Below are positions 19,201 to 27,242 of a DNA stretch of 64,000 nucleotides, in pieces. Source of the stretch: Clostridiales bacterium (GTDB taxonomy: Bacteria > Bacillota > Clostridia > Oscillospirales > Oscillospiraceae); assembly GCA_029008095.1 (NCBI GenBank), contig JAQXJB010000052.1:62001-126000 (forward strand), in the 5' to 3' direction. The notes under the pieces are model-generated. The model was not told the origin of the DNA, did no database searches, and was given only the letters and a program-made list of their open reading frames with translations. Numbering within the stretch: position 1 is the first letter of the stretch; every line of letters starts with the position of its first letter. The translations under genes were made by a program, and so were the position numbers.

Positions 19201-19782
19201 GACGCCGAGGGCGAGGGACAGTATTACGATAACCAGAACGTCACCCTCACCGGCATAACCACATCCGTCAAGACCAAGACCACCAAAAACAACAGCCTAA
19301 TGGCCTATGTGACCATAGAGGACACCACCGGTTCCATTGAAATGCTGGTATTCCAGCGCACCCTGGACGAATGGCGCAGCGGCATCGGAGAGGGCATCCC
19401 GGTGATAGTCAAGGGCCGCATATCCGTCCGGGACGAAAAAGACCCGCAGATAGTCTGCGCCAGCATGGTTGAGCTGAACGAAGCCAACGCCGCAGGCATG
19501 CAGCACGGCGTCCCTCCCAAGCAGGAACGGCGCTACCCGGTAGATCCGCCCCCCGCTCCCGTGAATACCGGCTCCAAAGCCCTTTATGTCCGCTTTAAGC
19601 GCCCCGAGGACAAGGAATACGAGCGGCTGAAGCTTATACTGATCATGTTCCCCGGCGATGAGAAGCTGGTGGTACATTTCTCGGAAACAAAGCAAACCTT
19701 CTCCACCCGCTGTATCATCCATCCGGCTCTCATAAGCGAGCTCAAGGAAATGCTGGGCGAAGAAAATGTTATATTGAAATAG
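16273..19782 (+). CDS. dnaE: DNA polymerase III alpha subunit, DnaE type
   Basis: 1169 residues. The N-terminal PHP domain starts FAHLHVHTEYSLLDGACQ. The palm carries GPGRGSAAGS and the catalytic aspartates in PDIDIDFC near residue 397. A finger region, helix-hairpin-helix (KPEFSSRELMAMEKEVTGLYLS boundary) and an OB domain (VTLTGITTSVKTKT) follow. It is the DnaE1/DnaE3-type replicase lacking an inserted exonuclease domain; Clostridia normally also have PolC elsewhere. A methyltransferase gene follows after 10 bases. Confidence 0.97.
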   Translation: MAFAHLHVHTEYSLLDGACQIDRLIERVKALGQTACAITDHGVMYGAVTFFKAAKKAGIKPIIGCEVYVAPRSLSDKEHGIDNENHHLVLLCKNETGYRNLCYMVSRAFVDGFYVKPRIDKHLLREHSEGLIALSACLAGEIPRLIQKGEYEHAKRVALEMSEIFGEGNYYLELQDHNIEEQRGVNNGILRLSRETGLPLVVTNDAHYITREDAYAQDVLLCIQTQKNINDADRMRFETDEFYIKSEDEMRSLFPNYPEATDNTQLIADMCQFEFEFGSYHLPEFQLPEGATDSRSYLRQLCEAGLRKRYPDRWGELQSQLDYELNTIDTMGFNEYFLIVQDFIHYAKSNGIPVGPGRGSAAGSIVSYCLEITDVDPIKYNLFFERFLNPERVSMPDIDIDFCVNRRGEVIDYVNRKYGSDHVAQIVTFGTMAARAAIRDVARVQGISYAEADTASKLVPSTLNMKLDDALKLSKPLHDLYERDETMKTLFDTARALEGMPRHASTHAAGVVITKRPVYEYVPLSTNDDLVVTQYPMTQLEELGLLKMDFLGLRNLTVLHDAVELVRRDHPDFDLHNIPDDDKNVFDMLTQGKTSGVFQMESSGMTGVCVGLKPKNIEDITAIIALYRPGPMDSIPRFIDCKHHPERIKYKHPMLKDILDVTYGCIVYQEQVIKIFQKLAGFSLGQADMIRRAMSKKKQAEIIRERKTFIDGDPERGIPGAVANGVPADVAADIYDEILDFANYAFNKAHAVSYAIVAYQTAYLKYYYPCQYMAALITSVLDNTAKISEYIADCRENGINLLPPDINRSGDGFTIEGGNIRFGLAAVKNIGRSFIKSVIAEREQFGAFTSLYDFCSRMYGTDLNKRAVECLIKAGAFDSLGAKRSQLLEVYTAVMDSIASDRRTNLEGQFDLFGGAEEAKHKEIPLPNKPEFSSRELMAMEKEVTGLYLSGHPMDDYRALSAKLGAAPIGEIMSSFDAEGEGQYYDNQNVTLTGITTSVKTKTTKNNSLMAYVTIEDTTGSIEMLVFQRTLDEWRSGIGEGIPVIVKGRISVRDEKDPQIVCASMVELNEANAAGMQHGVPPKQERRYPVDPPPAPVNTGSKALYVRFKRPEDKEYERLKLILIMFPGDEKLVVHFSETKQTFSTRCIIHPALISELKEMLGEENVILK

Positions 19783-19792
19783 GAGGAAAAGT

Positions 19793-20533
19793 ATGAATGA
19801 TGTTGAACAGCTCTGGAACAAAATGGCCAAGGCCTATGAGGAGTTCACCTCCGGCGATAATTCTTACAGCAACACCATAGAATGGCCCTGTATACAGAAA
19901 ATGCTGCCCGATATAAAAGGCAAATCCGTTATAGACCTGGGCTGCGGCAGTGGGCGCTACACCTTCCTGCTCGAGGAAGCTCAGCCCCGCAAGGTAGTTG
20001 GAGTCGATATTTCCGACGAAATGCTCCGCCTTGCCCGCGAGAAAGCAGAGGCACGCGGCTCTTCCGCCCTATTTATAAAAGGCGACCTTAACGACTTTGT
20101 GCCGGATGACCAATATGACGTGGTATTTTCATCCACCATGTCCCACTATATCGTTGACCTTTTCCCTCTCTTCGCGAATATCTACGATATGCTTACATAC
20201 AGGGGCATCGGCATAATCTCCGTTATGAACCCGATATATTCCGCACAGTACCCCATTAAAAACGGCGAATGGAACGTGCGCTATCTGGACAAGAGCGAGC
20301 GCAGCTATGTCCAACCGTGGTGCGAAGGTGACGATGATCTGGAGCAGCTTCTCAGCTGCAGCTATCACCACACCTTCAGCGACTACATGAACGCTATCAT
20401 CCACAACGGTCTCACCATTCTCGAAATGCAGGAGCCCCTCCCCCCCGAATCCTGGAAAAGCGAAGCTCCCTCCCGCTACGACGCATTTATCGAGACCCCC
20501 AGCTATCTGATCATCAAGCTTCAAAAAAAGTGA
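19793..20533 (+). CDS. Class I SAM-dependent methyltransferase, substrate unknown
   Basis: 246 residues with the SAM-binding motif VIDLGCGSGRYTFLL near residue 41, the post-I acidic loop GVDISDEMLRLA, and motif II region YDVVFSSTMSHYIVDL. It resembles small-molecule methyltransferases, but the sequence gives no substrate. An AGGAGG site lies between the dnaE stop and its ATG, so it is co-transcribed with dnaE and probably has an unrelated housekeeping role. Confidence 0.85.
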   Translation: MNDVEQLWNKMAKAYEEFTSGDNSYSNTIEWPCIQKMLPDIKGKSVIDLGCGSGRYTFLLEEAQPRKVVGVDISDEMLRLAREKAEARGSSALFIKGDLNDFVPDDQYDVVFSSTMSHYIVDLFPLFANIYDMLTYRGIGIISVMNPIYSAQYPIKNGEWNVRYLDKSERSYVQPWCEGDDDLEQLLSCSYHHTFSDYMNAIIHNGLTILEMQEPLPPESWKSEAPSRYDAFIETPSYLIIKLQKK

Positions 20534-20548
20534 TACGGAACAGAATTT

Positions 20549-20590
20549 GCACCGGGACGCCCTCCTTACGGATCGCGCCCCGGTGCTCTC
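20549..20590 (+). terminator. Terminator of the dnaE operon
   Basis: GCACCGGG (20549-20556) pairs with CCCGGTGC (20578-20585), followed by a pyrimidine-rich tail. It may also serve the converging polymerase gene. Confidence 0.65.
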
Positions 20591-20604
20591 TTCGTATTTA
20601 TAAT

Positions 20605-21864
20605 TCAATACGTCTTTTTATTTTTCTTTTCCTGCTCAAGCTCTATCTGTGCCTTATGCTTGCTGCCCACCCGGGAGGACAAGCCATATGCTGAACCCCT
20701 GCTGATGGCGTCAGTTCCGTAACGGCCGCGTATATTATCCACTGCCTTATCTATCTTTCGAGCCTTCTCCCTTTTCTCATCAAAAAACAAGGATTGCTGG
20801 ACATAATCCTCACGGGATATATCGGTAACGGCCACTCCCAAAAGCCGCAGCGGCGTTTTGCCGTCCCACAGCTCGGCAAAAAGCTGCTTTACTATTTCAT
20901 ATATCTCCGCGGTTATGTCCGTGGCTTCCTCCAGCTTTTTCTGGTGCGAGCGGTCTTTGAAGTCATTTGAGCGGACGGTAACGGATATGCAGCAGGCCTT
21001 TACACCGTCGGCTCGCATCCGCGCCGACACGCTGTCCGTCAGTGCAAGGAGAATAACATTGGCCTGCTCAAACTCGGTCACATCCTCCTCCAATGTTGTT
21101 GAATTACTGTAGCCCTTGGCCTCCTCCGGCTGGGCAAGCACCGGTGAATCGTCTATTCCGTTAGCGTAATCATGGAGCATGGTACCCATTTTGTTTCCCA
21201 CAAGAAACTGCAGCCGTCCCAGCTCCATTGCCGCAAGCTCGCCTATGGTGCGTATATTGGCGGTCTCCAGCCGCTCCGCCGTGGCTCTGCCGATGGAAAA
21301 CAGCTCCCTTACCGGCATCGGCCACATCTTGGCGGGAACTTCCTCTGGGAACAGGGTATGCACTCTGTCCGGCTTTTCAAAGTCGCTGGCCATCTTAGCC
21401 AGTATTTTGTTTCTGCTTATGCCGATATTTACGGTGAACCCCAGCTCATCCCGGATGGTGTCCTTTATTTCGTGCGCTATGGCAACCGGGTCGGGATATA
21501 TAAGCGACGTGCCGCTCATGTCCAGAAAGCACTCGTCTATTGAATACTTCTCCACCACAGGGGCGTACCGCCGGCAGATATCCATGAATCTGCGTGAATT
21601 TCTCTCGTACAGCTTGAAATCCGGCCGCGCAAGGTACAGGTCGGGACATTTCCGCAGAGCCATACCCACGGGTTCGCCTGTCTTTACGCCGAATTTCTTT
21701 GCCGGAATGGATTTGGCGAGGATAACGCCGGTACGCTTTTCCCTGTCGCCTCCGATAGCCGAAGGTATCAGGCGCAGATCCGCCTCCCCAGCCTCTACCC
21801 GCCGCGCCGCCTCCCAGGACAGGAAGGCGCTGTTTACATCAACGTGATATATCAGTTTTTCCAT
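20605..21864 (-). CDS. dinB: Y-family DNA polymerase (DinB/Pol IV-like)
   Basis: 419 residues from the ATG at 21864, with AAAGGAGGGG just upstream; the longer frame runs into the promoter. Catalytic acidic residues lie in YHVDVNSAFLSWEA (residues 5-18) and YSIDECFLDMSG near residue 104. FTVNIGISRNKILAKMASDF and the little-finger domain follow. These polymerases copy past DNA lesions. The C terminus ends in a basic tail (EQEKKNKKTY), with no obvious clamp-binding pentapeptide at the extreme end. No SOS box-like site was recognised upstream. Confidence 0.94.
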   Translation of the reverse strand: MEKLIYHVDVNSAFLSWEAARRVEAGEADLRLIPSAIGGDREKRTGVILAKSIPAKKFGVKTGEPVGMALRKCPDLYLARPDFKLYERNSRRFMDICRRYAPVVEKYSIDECFLDMSGTSLIYPDPVAIAHEIKDTIRDELGFTVNIGISRNKILAKMASDFEKPDRVHTLFPEEVPAKMWPMPVRELFSIGRATAERLETANIRTIGELAAMELGRLQFLVGNKMGTMLHDYANGIDDSPVLAQPEEAKGYSNSTTLEEDVTEFEQANVILLALTDSVSARMRADGVKACCISVTVRSNDFKDRSHQKKLEEATDITAEIYEIVKQLFAELWDGKTPLRLLGVAVTDISREDYVQQSLFFDEKREKARKIDKAVDNIRGRYGTDAISRGSAYGLSSRVGSKHKAQIELEQEKKNKKTY

Positions 21865-21885
21865 ATACAGCCCCTCCTTTTTTCT

Positions 21886-21915
21886 ATTGTAGCACAACCG
21901 ACGTGCAATATACAA
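21886..21915 (-). promoter_or_regulatory. Predicted promoter of dinB
   Basis: Minus strand TTGTAT (21915-21910), 18-base spacer, TACAAT (21891-21886). The -35 touches the end of the upstream terminator hairpin. Confidence 0.55.
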
Positions 21916-21946
21916 GAAGAACCCGAACAAACGTCCGGGTTCTTCT
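21915..21946 (-). terminator. Terminator of the AgcS symporter gene
   Basis: Eleven-base perfect stem AGAAGAACCCG / CGGGTTCTTCT with a ten-base loop, followed on the minus strand by TGTATATT. Confidence 0.75.
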
Positions 21947-21953
21947 GTTTTTC

Positions 21954-23351
21954 TTATAGTCTTGCCTGCGATTTCTGTTTAACCAGCTTTATAACAGTGC
22001 CGGAAAGCAGGAACAGAGCGATCAGGTTGGGAATTGCCATAAGGCCGTTGAAGGTATCGGCAATGCTCCAGAGAAGGCCGAGGTCCATTGTAGCGCCCAC
22101 GATGGCCATAAGGGCATATACGACCATAAAGGGCTTGATGAACTTCTCAGAACCGAGATACTCCATGCAGCGAGCGCCGTAAAGTCCCCAGCCGAGTATG
22201 GTGGAAAACGCGAAGCAGCACATTGCCACAGCGGTAAAGATAGATACCCAATTGCCGTAAGTCGCAGTAAATCCGCTGATGGTAAGCTCAGCGCCGGCGT
22301 CAACGCCAAAGTTGATGGGTACGCCGCTGCAAAGTATTGTGAGAGCGGTCAGCGTGCAGATAATAATAGTATCCGCAAATACCTCAAAAATGCCGAAATA
22401 CCCCTGCTCAACAGGATCCTCGACTTCTGAGGTGGCATGGGCTATGGAACCGGTACCAAGACCCGCCTCATTTGAGAAAATACCGCGGGACACACCTTTA
22501 CGCATGCTTACGAAGATACTGCCGATAACACCGCCGGTGACAGCTCTGGGGTTGAATGCGCCCTCAAAGATGGCGGCAAAAACTCCGGGAACGTTTTTGG
22601 CATTCATGACAACGACACCAATGCCAAGGATGATATACAGGATAGCCATGAACGGGACCAGCTTCTCCGTAACCTTGCCTATGCGCTTGATACCGCCCAG
22701 CAGAACCAAAGCTACCACGATGGTGATGATAATGCCTATTACCAGACTGACAATGCCTTTGCTTTCTTCACCAATAACATGAAAGCTGAGGAGAGCGGTG
22801 TTTATGGCGGTGGTTATCGTATTTACCTGAGTGGCGTTGCCTGTGCCGAACACGGTAAGCACGCCGAAGATGGCGTAAAGCGTGGCAAGGAAATGCCAGC
22901 GCTTATGCAGTCCGTTCTTTATGTAGTACATTGGGCCGCCAACATAGTCTCCGTGCGCGTTTCTCTCGCGGAAATTTACCGCCAATGTGACCTCGGCAAA
23001 CTTGGTGCACATGCCAAGCAGTGCGGATATCCACATCCAAAATACAGCGCCGGGACCGCCAATGGCGATAGCGCCCGCAACGCCCGCTATATTGCCCGTA
23101 CCCACAGTGGCAGCCAGCGCGGTACACACCGCCTGGAACGGGGTAATAGCGCCCTTCCCTGCCTCGCCTTTTTTGAAAAGCTTGCCTATGGTCGCCTTGA
23201 TAGCCGCCGGGAATTTGCGGAACTGAATAAACTTTGTCCGCACACTGAGAAGTATGCCAACACCGATAATGCAGACCATTGCGGGAATACCCCATACAAA
23301 GCCGTTAACGGCTGAATTCACTTTTTCGATCAACGCAAAAACAGCTTCCAC
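21954..23351 (-). CDS. Sodium:alanine/glycine symporter (AgcS family)
   Basis: 465 residues, about ten hydrophobic segments. Family hallmarks are FQAVCTALAATVGTGNIAGVAGAIAIGGPGAVFWMW near residue 70 (sodium and substrate site) and GGPMYYIKNG near residue 140. It imports alanine or glycine with sodium at the cytoplasmic membrane. The start is a GTG at 23351 with GGGAGGGG seven bases before it; nearby ATGs are out of frame. It is monocistronic, with a short leader and no room for a glycine riboswitch. Confidence 0.95.
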   Translation of the reverse strand: MEAVFALIEKVNSAVNGFVWGIPAMVCIIGVGILLSVRTKFIQFRKFPAAIKATIGKLFKKGEAGKGAITPFQAVCTALAATVGTGNIAGVAGAIAIGGPGAVFWMWISALLGMCTKFAEVTLAVNFRERNAHGDYVGGPMYYIKNGLHKRWHFLATLYAIFGVLTVFGTGNATQVNTITTAINTALLSFHVIGEESKGIVSLVIGIIITIVVALVLLGGIKRIGKVTEKLVPFMAILYIILGIGVVVMNAKNVPGVFAAIFEGAFNPRAVTGGVIGSIFVSMRKGVSRGIFSNEAGLGTGSIAHATSEVEDPVEQGYFGIFEVFADTIIICTLTALTILCSGVPINFGVDAGAELTISGFTATYGNWVSIFTAVAMCCFAFSTILGWGLYGARCMEYLGSEKFIKPFMVVYALMAIVGATMDLGLLWSIADTFNGLMAIPNLIALFLLSGTVIKLVKQKSQARL

Positions 23352-23386
23352 ATCATTTCCCCTCCCTAAACAAAATGAACTGATTC

Positions 23387-23415
23387 ATTATACATCATAA
23401 CATCTAAAAAACCAA
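23387..23415 (-). promoter_or_regulatory. Predicted promoter of the AgcS symporter gene
   Basis: Minus strand TTGGTT (23415-23410), 17-base spacer, perfect TATAAT (23392-23387), 36 bases before the GTG start. Confidence 0.65.
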
Positions 23416-23529
23416 GCTTTTTTGCGATAACGTATGTATTTTTCATACTTATACCCGTCAATGGTAAAAAACATGGGCCGTGTTCAATGGCAGCAAATTC
23501 GCCGGCGCCGATATTATGTCCCACAAATA

Positions 23530-23566
23530 CAAATTCCGCCGCACCGTTAAGGTTCAGCGGAATTTG
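23530..23566 (-). terminator. Probable terminator of the M42 peptidase gene
   Basis: Ten-base perfect inverted repeat CAAATTCCGC / GCGGAATTTG just after the stop codon of the peptidase; the downstream tail TATTTG is only moderately T-rich. Confidence 0.6.
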
Positions 23567-23571
23567 CTTTA

Positions 23572-24609
23572 TTATATGTTCAGATAGCCTTTGAGAACCT
23601 TGAGTGTATTCCACACACCGTCGATATGGCTGCGCTCGTAGCCGTGGCTGGCATATACGCCCGCGCCTATCAGTCCGTGCCGCAGGTCATAGCCTGCACC
23701 CAGTGTGGTCTCCACATCCGAGCCATAATGCGGATAAACATCCACCGCGTATTCTGCGCCTTCCTTCTTGGCCGCCGCGATCAATCCTCCGACCACCTCA
23801 TAGCTGTAAGGGCCGCCGGAATCCTTGGCGCAGATAGAGACCTGCTTTTCGGTACACCGCAGCCCCTCGCCCACGCAGCCCATGTCAACGCTGATGGCCT
23901 CTGTAACGCCGTCCGGCACGCTGGATGCGCCTCCATGTCCCACTTCCTCATATACCGTGACGTGGACATACACACGGCGGTCAGGCACAGCGCCGGTATC
24001 CTTAAGATATTTTGCAAGCCCAAGTAAAATACCCACTGAGAGCTTATCGTCCAGGAAACGACTCTTTATATATCCGGAAGCCGTGATGCAGGTGCGAGGA
24101 TCAAATGCTACTATGTCGCCGGTCTCGATACCCAGTGCTCTGGTATCTTCGTCGGACTTAACATCCTCATCCAGAACCACCTCGGTGGTATCAAAGCTGC
24201 GTTCCGTGCTGCCATATTTCCCGTTGACATGCACGGATGCATTACATAGCTGCAAAGTGCCATCGATCACCTTCCCGTCCCGGGTATGTACCCGGACGTT
24301 TTCGGCTTCACCGTTCTCGGCGCGCATACCGCCAAGATTGGTCAGACGTAGGCGGCCATTGCTCTTTATCTCGGCCACCATGCCGCCCAGAGTATCGGTA
24401 TGAGCCTCCAACAGAATCGCATTATCAGCATCCGTTCCGCCAAGGTCTATGATAACGCCGCCTTTTTTCGTTATTGACGCCTCAAAACCCAGGTCTGCAA
24501 ACGCCTTGCGAACCCATTTGGCGGCCTCGTCTGTGTAGCCGCTCGGGCTGTCAATGGCAAGCAGTTCGACTGCCTGCTGTGCGGCGTATTCCGCGTAATT
24601 TCGCTGCAT
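23572..24609 (-). CDS. M42-family metallo-aminopeptidase
   Basis: 345 residues from the ATG at 24609 (GGGAGG upstream); an earlier TTG in frame is ignored. The two-metal site can be followed: EAHTDTLGG near residue 65 (His, Asp), RFLDDKLSVG near residue 180 (bridging Asp), TVYEEVGHGG near residue 213 (catalytic and ligand Glu), SVDMG (Asp) and a late His in HGYERSH. These form large cytoplasmic tetrahedral complexes that trim peptides, or act as glucanases in some cases. With AgcS and CstA-like transporters nearby, a role in peptide and amino-acid use is plausible. Confidence 0.92.
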   Translation of the reverse strand: MQRNYAEYAAQQAVELLAIDSPSGYTDEAAKWVRKAFADLGFEASITKKGGVIIDLGGTDADNAILLEAHTDTLGGMVAEIKSNGRLRLTNLGGMRAENGEAENVRVHTRDGKVIDGTLQLCNASVHVNGKYGSTERSFDTTEVVLDEDVKSDEDTRALGIETGDIVAFDPRTCITASGYIKSRFLDDKLSVGILLGLAKYLKDTGAVPDRRVYVHVTVYEEVGHGGASSVPDGVTEAISVDMGCVGEGLRCTEKQVSICAKDSGGPYSYEVVGGLIAAAKKEGAEYAVDVYPHYGSDVETTLGAGYDLRHGLIGAGVYASHGYERSHIDGVWNTLKVLKGYLNI

Positions 24610-24725
24610 AAGAACTTCCTCCCAAATCAAGAAATAAATCGCACTCGCCCGACTGAGCTATTTGATGCTCCCATGCTTTGCAGTTGTCCCGCAAGGGACG
24701 AGCAAAGGGACTTAAATCAAATATA

Positions 24726-24744
24726 ATATCCGTGCTGCGGATAT
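24726..24744 (-). terminator. Short hairpin downstream of cstA
   Basis: ATATCCG / CGGATAT stem with a five-base loop, followed by TATATTTG on the minus strand. It is a weak terminator candidate. The 24610-24850 spacer holds no other recognised feature apart from a GTCCC-rich inverted repeat near 24690. Confidence 0.45.
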
Positions 24745-24850
24745 TTTATCACGAAAAGGCAAGATAGAAAACACCTTATTTGGTAATTTTAAGCTGCAGC
24801 TTACTGTATCACAGTCCTCCGCTTCATTTAATTGCGGAAGCATTTCCCTT

Positions 24851-26257
24851 TTAAGCTTGTACAAGGCGGAAAACATAGAGTCCAAAACATGCGGCTGCAA
24901 ATACTACACCTGCCGGATATGCAACCGTCGCTCCAAGGGAGAAGCCTTCTTTCGCCATCAGTATATATGTCATGCTGACCGCTGACATGAACGTTGCCGG
25001 AAGCGCGGTCAAGAGCGAATACCAACGGCGGCCGCCATTCCGTATCAAATACGCCGTTGCAACCCACAGGGCGATCATGGCAAGCGTCTGATTGCTCCAG
25101 GAGAAATGACGCCAAAGCACATCGAAATCAAGCTGTGTCAGCACCGCCCCGACCGCAAGAAGCGGTAATGTTATGATAAGCCGTTTTTTTATGCTCTTTT
25201 GTTCCAGACCTGTCCACTCCGCCAGAATCAGCCGGGCACTGCGGAAAGCCGTATCGCCGGAGGTGATAGGACAAGCCACCACACCCACAACGGCAAGGAC
25301 ACCGCCTATCGGGCCCAGCATAGTGGTGGATATTTCATAAACGACACCAGACTGCCCCATATCTGCAAGCGCATTGGTAAGTCCTCCGGTAACTCCGTAG
25401 AAAGCAACTCCGGCGGCCGCCCATACGAGAGCAATGACGGCCTCACTGATCATTGCGCCGTAAAAAATACGTCTGCCTTGCTTTTCCGAGGTGATGCATT
25501 TGGCAACCATTGGAGATTGGGTTGCATGGAAGCCGGATATAGCGCCGCAGGCCACGGTAACAAACATAAACGGCCATACTGCTTCTCCGTTGGGGTGCAG
25601 ATTGTGAAGCGTCAGCTCGGGGATGGTATACTTGCCGGAAAACATGCTGCTGCCCAGAATACCCAAAGCCATAACTATCAATATAACACCAAATATTGGG
25701 TATAGCCTTCCGATAAGTTTATCGACCGGCATCATTGTAGCAAGAACATAGTAGATAAGAATAGCTGCTGTCCAAAAGGTGATGTTAAGAGTGGATGGTG
25801 TCAGCCTGGCCAGCAGAGCGGCAGGACTGGTCACAAACACAGTACCCACCAGCACGAGCAGCACTACAGAAAATATACGCATTACCCACTTCGCTCCCCG
25901 CCCCAAATATATACCGGACAGCTCGGCGATTGAACTTCCTTCATGGCGGCTTGAGATCATGCCGGACATATAGTCATGCACAGCTCCTGCCAATATAGAA
26001 CCAAACACTATCCACAGAAAGACAACTGGGCCAAATTGTGCTCCCATAAGGGCGCCAAAAATGGGGCCGGTTCCGGCAATGTTCAATAGCTGTACCAGAA
26101 ACGCCTTTGCGGGTTTCATCGGCACACAGTCCACACCGTCATTGATTGCAACGGCTGGTGTAGCGCGGTCATCAGGCGAAAAAGCTTTCTCCGCCAGCTT
26201 GCCATAGACAAGATAGCCTGCTATCAGAACAATAAATGACAAAATAATAGATACCAC
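24851..26257 (-). CDS. cstA: CstA-family peptide/pyruvate transporter (carbon starvation protein)
   Basis: 468 residues with many hydrophobic segments. CstA signatures are LLNIAGTGPIFGALMGAQFGP near residue 57, AVHDYMSGMISSRHEGSS near residue 90 and a late ITSGDTAFRSARL near residue 330. It is the short CstA form common in anaerobes, a proton-driven carrier for peptides or pyruvate. The start is GTG at 26257 with GGAGG six bases before. Its own promoter lies at 26298-26326, which separates it from the cobalamin riboswitch further upstream. Confidence 0.92.
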   Translation of the reverse strand: MVSIILSFIVLIAGYLVYGKLAEKAFSPDDRATPAVAINDGVDCVPMKPAKAFLVQLLNIAGTGPIFGALMGAQFGPVVFLWIVFGSILAGAVHDYMSGMISSRHEGSSIAELSGIYLGRGAKWVMRIFSVVLLVLVGTVFVTSPAALLARLTPSTLNITFWTAAILIYYVLATMMPVDKLIGRLYPIFGVILIVMALGILGSSMFSGKYTIPELTLHNLHPNGEAVWPFMFVTVACGAISGFHATQSPMVAKCITSEKQGRRIFYGAMISEAVIALVWAAAGVAFYGVTGGLTNALADMGQSGVVYEISTTMLGPIGGVLAVVGVVACPITSGDTAFRSARLILAEWTGLEQKSIKKRLIITLPLLAVGAVLTQLDFDVLWRHFSWSNQTLAMIALWVATAYLIRNGGRRWYSLLTALPATFMSAVSMTYILMAKEGFSLGATVAYPAGVVFAAACFGLYVFRLVQA

Positions 26258-26297
26258 ATTCTACCTCCTTCCATTCTGAGAGCGGTAATTCGCAGTC

Positions 26298-26326
26298 ATC
26301 ATAACACAACCAAAGCATCGCTTCAA
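26298..26326 (-). promoter_or_regulatory. Predicted promoter of cstA
   Basis: Minus strand TTGAAG (26326-26321), 17-base spacer, extended -10 TGTTATGAT ending at 26298. Confidence 0.65.
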
Positions 26327-26533
26327 TGCAAAACAGCGAAAGCGCATCATTTACACATTTATGAAGGAAATGGCATTACGTCTGTCCGAATGCAAGACCC
26401 GGTTTCCTTCACGATACCGGAGCCGGGGTGTTTGCACGCTTTTTGGCAAGCCGAGATGTATACAATCCTTACGTCTATTGACCTAAAAAAGCAAAGACAG
26501 CGAACATATATCTCCCGTTACTTTAATAGTGTA
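26327..26533 (-). other. Stretch between riboswitch terminator and cstA promoter, no gene
   Basis: On the minus strand, just after the riboswitch terminator, a possible ribosome site ACGGGAG precedes an ATG with only ten codons before a stop (MFAVFAFLGQ). The remaining sequence shows no open frame of note. It could be a leader peptide or the stump of a gene lost from under the riboswitch. Confidence 0.4.
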
Positions 26534-26578
26534 AAATGCACGCGCACATAGATGTGCAATCTATGTGCGCGTGCATTT
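26534..26578 (-). terminator. 20-bp perfect hairpin after the cobalamin riboswitch
   Basis: Inverted repeat with left arm 26534-26553 and right arm 26559-26578, loop GTGCA; arms contain TGCACGCGCACATAGAT. On the minus strand it is followed by a T-rich run (TTTTACAC), so it is a plausible intrinsic terminator and expression platform. On the plus strand a TTTTTT run also follows after some spacing. Confidence 0.75.
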
Positions 26579-26628
26579 CATCAGGCTTTTTTATCAGAAC
26601 ATTCCCCAAAATTTTCGGTTAGCTCTTA

Positions 26629-26880
26629 GTAGGTCTTCTGACTGATGTGTCCCGGCGGCCCAAGGGCTGCCATCGCATATACGCTGCCTTCCCAGCTAAG
26701 CCATCATGACCGCCAGTGACCTGCTTTCGCAGAAAACGTATATACTCCACAAACACAGCTATCGAATTGCACGCTGCCAAAGCTTTCGCCCCGGTCTACG
26801 CTGCAAAACATGTTCAGGATTCACACCTGATTCCCTTGTTCAGCGAACAAGGATGCGTGTCCGTCACATATGATGAAACG
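26629..26880 (-). ncRNA. Cobalamin (B12) riboswitch
   Basis: Read on the minus strand, the conserved blocks appear in order: AAGGGAATCAGGTGTGAATC (5' core, about 26846-26827), GGTCACTG (about 26725), TGGGAAGGC (about 26690) and the 3' block AGTCAGAAGACCTAC (26643-26629). These are the hallmarks of AdoCbl-class riboswitches. The 5' boundary is uncertain. A terminator hairpin follows 50 bases downstream, but no cobalamin gene follows. Such elements usually shut off B12 synthesis or uptake genes when the vitamin is present. Confidence 0.9.
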
Positions 26881-26981
26881 GGTCGCGCATTTGCCACAAA
26901 AGCCGGATGTAATTTTCAGTTTTGCTTTATGGTATAACTCAGTTGAAATTCCGCAAACTATAGCTACCGGTAACAGTATAC

Positions 26982-27012
26982 CCTTTCGCAAAGTCTGCCC
27001 CTTTGCGAAAGG
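26982..27012. repeat. Hairpin repeat, left copy (flanks integrase)
   Basis: CCTTTCGCAAAG (26982-26993), loop TCTGCCC, CTTTGCGAAAGG (27001-27012). The same core occurs in reverse orientation at 28457-28483, on the other side of the integrase gene. Both copies are followed on the plus strand by GGCTCATT. In the riboswitch transcript it lies near the 5' end. Confidence 0.8.
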
Positions 27013-27037
27013 CTCATTGTCTGCATCTTTCGTATTC

Positions 27038-27065
27038 AGTATAGCATAAGTCAATCAAATGTCAA
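27038..27065 (-). promoter_or_regulatory. Predicted promoter of the cobalamin riboswitch transcript
   Basis: Minus strand TTGACA (27065-27060), 16-base spacer, extended -10 TGCTATACT ending at 27038. Further TTGACA-like repeats lie just upstream. Confidence 0.65.
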
Positions 27066-27242
27066 TATGTCAATCCATATTTCGACAATAAAATGCAAAT
27101 ATTTACTCTATTTGGATTTATTGGTGCAATTAGACAGTCAAGATTGGTATATAATTCCCTAAAATGCGGTAGAAGCAGGCTCAGTTTGCGTGTTGCCAGA
27201 ATAATTTGCCGTCAAAAAAGTGGTCAGTGGAAGGAGGCTATC

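Noticed and set aside
23366..23614. 82-codon frame on the minus strand between the peptidase and the AgcS symporter
   Set aside because: It overlaps the peptidase 3' end in another frame, spans a terminator hairpin and the symporter promoter, and has no ribosome site.
26257..26880. Cobalamin riboswitch read as the direct regulator of cstA
   Set aside because: cstA has its own good promoter at 26298-26326, and a strong terminator lies between; read-through control is possible but not supported by the sequence.
26716..27054. Open frames of 70-77 codons on both strands around the riboswitch
   Set aside because: They run through conserved aptamer blocks and lack ribosome sites.
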